Source: Oscarella lobularis
Taxonomy: Eukaryota; Porifera; Homoscleromorpha; Homosclerophorida; Oscarellidae
Length of the DNA: 64,000 bases
Assembly (NCBI RefSeq): GCF_947507565.1
Contig: NC_089177.1
Span: forward strand, 1,302,001-1,366,000
Reading direction: 5' to 3'
Position 1 is the first letter of the stretch, and each line of letters starts with the position of its first letter. A model generated the notes under the pieces. The model saw nothing but the letters and a program-made list of their open reading frames with translations. It was not told where the DNA came from and made no database searches. A program made the translations under genes and the position numbers. Of this stretch, positions 59,691-64,000 are shown piece after piece.

Positions 59691-62600
59691 TTAGACTGCA
59701 AAGGAAAAGGTTATTTCGTAGAAGGCTCTAAGGTGGTATAGACCATCTTGGCTACTTATCATAATTTTCAAATGATGGAGACCTGGCAGCAGTGTAGACG
59801 TTTGAAAAGGAGACTGCATATTATTTGATGTAACGGGTCCCATTGTGCAACCGCCAGGCCCAGCACCAGAAGAAGCAGCGGAAACAACTTGATCACCGTT
59901 AACTGCAATGGTCATTGATTCATAGCCAGAATCTTCCGTTTCCCCCTCGCCTGACCAGTCTATTAGTAAAGAACTTGGGTTTATTAGATAAAAAGTTGCT
60001 GAAGCGTTTCCTTCCTGAGCATGAGGATTGTTTCCAATGTCACCACAATCGCTTGAATTTTCGAAGTTAAACTTTAGTCTACTTCCTCTCTGAAAAACCT
60101 TCCAAGGTGAAAGTAATACAGCACTCGGTTCATTGTATATTCTTTTCGAGCCGTTGTGGCCTCCTAAAATAAATCCAGTATCTGAGAAAACCCATTTTAG
60201 CTCAAGTTCGCTCTCATCTAAAAGTCGCTCGTGAGAATACCAAAATAAAAAAATGCGTAGTCTTTACCAGTAAAAGAAACATCAATTTTGATATTGAAAA
60301 CTGAGTTTTCCATCCAACAATTACACACATCCAAACGATTCTCTTCGATATCTTGTTTGGCAAATAAAGTGACATCAAAAACTTTTTTTTCCGAGTTTTG
60401 TATTTTCTGTGATAAAGTAACTCTGCCAAAGCTGTCGAGCGAAAGCTCAGGTGGCACATTTGTGCTGGTAAATCTTTTAAGTCCCGATTGAAGCCGATGA
60501 CGATGACATTTATTTGACAGCTTTTGTCGAAGTTGGCTGCTAATGTCAAAAACCACCGATGCAGCAGGAGTTTTGACGTGAATAATTAGAAGTAATAAAT
60601 AAACTTCCTCAGGTGATACTTTAAAGCACTCGCAAGAGCATTCGAAAAGCTGCAGTGCACATATTGGCGCTGCTGAAAGGGGCACTGTAACGGTTGTTAA
60701 ACATATACTACTATTAAAGTTCTTACGTTTGCTAATCGTTTTGCGCCCGTTTTGCTGGCATTGTGTGCTTCGGCTACGAGAACGAAGCGTTTTAACTCTG
60801 TAATGACGGGCGTTCTGTGACGTAACTGGTCCACGCAGCTACCCGGATACAAAAAATGAACCGGCGTTTACGTCAAAGGCGTCACCTGCCGAGAAAGTTT
60901 GAAAGAAAAAAGTGTAGATCGTAAGGACTGAAACCGTTCGGTAATGACTTGAATTCGCTAACTACAAGCGGAAACGAGATAAAGCCGGAAACGCGCTTTT
61001 GTTCGTCATGCATTTCATGCTGTCTTCCGTGCCTTTCCGTCCGTATGTCTGTAAACCTGTAATTGCACAACGTGGGCGAACCTTTGCACATGATAAATTA
61101 AGTGGGACAATGAGCGGAAAAGCACGGAAGACAGCATCGAATACATGACGCACAAAAGCGCGTTTCCGGCTTTATCTCCTTTCCGCTTTTAGTTAGCGAA
61201 TGCAAGTCAGTACAGAACGGTTTCAGTCCTTACGATCTACACTTTTTTCTTTCAAACTTTCTTGGCAGGTGACGCCTTCGACATAAACTACGGATCATTT
61301 TTTGTATCCGGGTAGCTGCGTGGACCAGTTACGTCACAGAACGCCCGTCATTACAGAGTTAAAACGCTTCGTTCTCGTAGCCGAAGCACACAATGCCAGC
61401 AAAACCGGCGCGAAACGATTAGAAAACATAAGAACTTTAATAGTAGTATAGGTTTAAAAACCGTTACAGTGCCCCTTTAAGATTCATATCTGGCGCATGT
61501 TGCGGCCTCGCGTTTCTGCCTAACGGACCTGGTAGTGCTGTAATAGCCCTGATCCTCAGCGTCAGCAAACAAATATACAGTTCCGTCTTTCTTATAGTCA
61601 AAGCACACGCCTCTGCTCGTTGTTTTCCTTTTATCCGTAAAAATGAAGTCTTTACCGGTCAGCACAACGTCAATACCTATAAGTGGCGTACGTTTGGTAT
61701 CCACAACTAAGACATGGACGCAATGCTTGTCGTACCATGGCCTGTCACAATTCCACCAACTAAAATGAGATGCGTTATATGTCCAGACAAGAGCTCCGTC
61801 GACTTCTCGTACAACACCAAAACCTTCTTGAATCCAGATGCCAAGCGATTCGTTGAAATACCAGGCCCCAATTTTATCGCCAGGAGAGGCTAGGAGATCC
61901 GGATTCAGAGTCAGCTGCAATTCTACCTGTTTCTTAAGAGGAATTTTGCTGCCTGACAAAGCGTCTGTCAGAACTATTTCTGCCAGAGCTAAACTGTCCA
62001 GATTAACTTGGTTTTGTGTTGTGTTTTCTGGTAAAGCAATAAGATCTGGGACGCCTACTAAACTAGCGGTTGGATCGATGCCGGTGAAGGAAAGCAGCAC
62101 TGTGCCATTCTCTGACATGTCTAAAGCATCCGACGGGAATAACAGTTTGTAAGAAAGGCTCTGAGCCCCACTTCCGCTGCCAATGTTACTGCTGGGATTT
62201 AATGAGACAGTAAAATTGGTTGATTTTGGAGAGTACAAGATAGAAACCGGATCTTGACGCTTAATCAGATATAGAGTGAAAAGATTTTCTAGACATATGC
62301 TTAGTACTATGAAAAATTTGTAGAGTGCGTGTTTACCTACATCAGGTACTGGCTGAGTGGCAAGAGAATTAGATGCATAGCCTTCGAGATTAACAACAAT
62401 AACTAGGTTGCGCTGCCTAGGCACTCTAAACGAAACCGAGGAATTTCCCGAAAGAGACGCATTCTTTTGCAATGGAATCGTCCCATTCGTTTCGTTTGAG
62501 GAAACAATAACTGTGACTGAAAATCCAGACAAGTACTCAGACGTTTCAGCGTCAGCGGCGCGTACGACGACAATGTCACTGGTTTCTAAAAGAGAAAAAC

Positions 62601-64000
62601 TAGATCTAGATCAGAAAAATTGACATAAAGGATACTGTTGGTCAGACAAGTCTCGCCATTTCCATCCAGACCTTCAGGACAACGACCGCACTCAAACGTT
62701 CCGTTTCCTGTATCATTACAAGAAACTCCTGGGAAGCATGGTGACAAGTCGCATCCAAACGCTATTACTACAGGCAAAAACAAGAGAGATAATAACGATG
62801 TATCCTAAAAATTGAATGTAATACAATTTTCGCAAAACTGGCCGCTATATAATTTTGAGCACAGGCAACATACACCATTCGTAGCGTTGCAAGAGAAGTC
62901 GTTGAAAATGCACCTGCCGTTATTTTTACACGGCGACGGATAGCAAGGATCTGTGAAAACGATTTACTGGTTTCAATAATTTTTAATGTACGTTTACTTG
63001 CAGTTCTTCTTATTGTAACTGAAACAAGAGCATTGGAATTAGCGTTTAGTGAAGAAGAGACTGAGCGGTCATGCTGGTACAGGCAGTTTGTCGAGAAGGA
63101 CTTTAATTTGCCCGCTGCCCAGAGGGAAGCTGTTCTAATCAAGCAATGGCAGTCATTGCACGATTTTCTGAATAGAAAGGTCCTCGTAGAAATATAAAAA
63201 AGATGTTATTAAATATCTTTTACTGATAAGTAGCATTGTTGACATTGAATTTGGTAATCTTTTGCATAAGAATTGGTTGATTTGTAAATGAGCAACTAAA
63301 GCGACTAAAACGTCCAGTGCACAAACTTTTTTAAAATTTACTAAGTAGTAAGGCTTTGAATTCCAGCCGAGAAAACGTCTCTAGAAAAAAAATTAAGAGA
63401 GTAGAACTGGGTGACCCTGGCTCGCGCAGAATCACTATATGCATGTATATTTCCTACAAAAACGGCTAATTATCTCGCCTGCAGGAAAAAACTAGCGTTA
63501 AGCCATTCTTCATTAATTATTTTCACAATCTGTGGTTATTTTCATATTACCCAGAAGGAAACGCTTGAAGAAAGCAGTCTTGGCCAATAACTAAGCTGCA
63601 ACTCACAATAAAAAACTGGCCGGTAATGATACGAGAGATCATACGTACCTTTTGCTGTGCGCTTGAAGGGCAGCTACAGCACCGGAAGATAAGAAACAAC
63701 TATCGAATTGTCTGTGGCGCAAGGAAAAGCTATAAATAATATAAGGATGTAAAGATGCTACATAATGGCTTTCCGGTTTCTTTGTTGATCCGCCTCTTCC
63801 GTGCGCCAGGTCGTTCGATCCACACATGTTGCAATAGCCCCAGCTTGCGGTCGCCTAAGCGATACAAAGGTACATTTTTTGATCAGTGGTTCGGCGGGCA
63901 GCAGGCTAACGCTTCAAGATTTATGACAGTTCCTTCAAACGAGCAAACAACGAGAGAACTTCCGCAAGCACATTCGTCGCTGCAGGTTGCTCGACACGCC
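59691..64000 (-). CDS. Gene 1B: EGF and FAM171-like protein, paralog of gene 1A (5' partial, interrupted)
   Basis: The window edge cuts into the first exon after the signal peptide ([20 protein letters not shown] at 63960-63900, LRRNT-like in spacing). Then follow small exons matching gene 1A, the C-x2-C-x-C exon (63165-63005), an EGF ([12 protein letters not shown], 62950-62825), a second EGF ([12 protein letters not shown], 62760-62645), a regulatory-like beta domain with LEGYASN (62585-62345), and a FAM171-like exon (from about 62280) with WYFNES, GFGVVRE and [11 protein letters not shown]. That exon is split by an 803-bp hairpin insertion (60676-61478) and resumes with [13 protein letters not shown]. 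The last exon ends with a stop at 59691. Sequence divergence from 1A is substantial. As written, a TAA directly follows the insertion point, so this copy is probably truncated unless the insertion is removed by splicing. Confidence 0.72.
60676..61478. mobile_element. MITE-like hairpin element inserted in an exon of gene 1B
   Basis: The terminal inverted repeats are AAAGGGGCACTGTAACGG at the left and its reverse complement at the right. Long inner arms (about 60676-61035 and 61110-61478) are largely complementary and contain no open frame. Removing exactly this segment restores eight codons between AATC and the next ICALQL, the same number as in gene 1A, so the insertion is recent relative to the exon. 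I see no obvious target-site duplication. Confidence 0.85.

Larger units (their letters stand above)
42899..64000. repeat. Tandem segmental duplication, copy B (continues off window)
   Basis: This is the second copy of the gene 1 / gene 2 / Kazal cassette. Non-coding sequence also matches copy A for long stretches; for example 47010-47240 is almost identical to 22100-22330. Copy B carries several disabling changes: a lost splice acceptor and a frameshift in the Kazal part, a one-base deletion near the end of gene 2B, and an 803-bp hairpin insertion in an exon of gene 1B. Confidence 0.9.

Noticed and set aside
1..64000. CRISPR arrays, operons, tRNA or rRNA genes
   Set aside because: No direct-repeat/spacer pattern, ribosome-binding sites, or cloverleaf or rRNA segments were seen; the sequence is intron-rich eukaryotic DNA.

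Overview
This window is eukaryotic, from an early-branching animal; a sponge is my best guess but is not proven. The evidence is many short introns (often 50-70 nt, GT-AG, a few GC-AG) in very long genes built from metazoan extracellular modules: cadherin, TSP1, EGF, CCP/sushi, Kazal, Ig, von Willebrand D, uromodulin-type D8C and DOMON. There are no prokaryotic features. Every recognisable gene lies on the minus strand, so each gene starts at its high coordinate.

Layout in transcription order, from the right end: gene 1B (64000 to 59691, first exon off the edge; EGF plus FAM171-like), gene 2B (about 57884 to 44170; VWDE-like, DOMON, CCP, cadherin-like), a decayed 5' fragment of a Kazal gene (43565 to 42899), and a broken MYND/DUF4470 gene (42890 to 39970). 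Next comes the paralogous set: gene 1A (39010 to 35533), gene 2A (33715 to 19256) and the full-length Kazal-Ig-pentapeptide gene (18394 to about 14256). Last is a giant TSP1-cadherin gene (12967 to beyond base 1).

The region is therefore a tandem duplication of a cassette [gene 1, gene 2, Kazal gene] with a period near 25 kb. Its junction at about 42890-42899 lies inside both a truncated MYND gene and a truncated Kazal gene. Divergence is uneven: the 3' part of gene 2, introns included, is nearly identical between copies, whereas gene 1 and the 5' part of gene 2 have diverged clearly. This suggests gene conversion or more than one duplication event.

The most striking object is the repeat region of the Kazal-Ig gene (17160 to about 14500). 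It is a run of roughly 900 residues in a strict five-residue register of the form hydrophobic-N-hydrophobic-[ST]-x. It reads as a secreted or membrane-anchored pentapeptide-repeat (quadrilateral beta-helix) stalk in which nearly every unit is also an N-glycosylation sequon. Its higher-order repeats differ in length by multiples of 15 nt.

Two long-hairpin (foldback/MITE-like) elements are present. One lies in the gene 1A/2A spacer (34566-35308); the other sits inside an exon of gene 1B (60676-61478). Most products appear to be secreted or surface adhesion/matrix proteins. Exon edges were read by eye from splice consensus and reading frame, domain calls rest on motif recognition, and no database search was possible.
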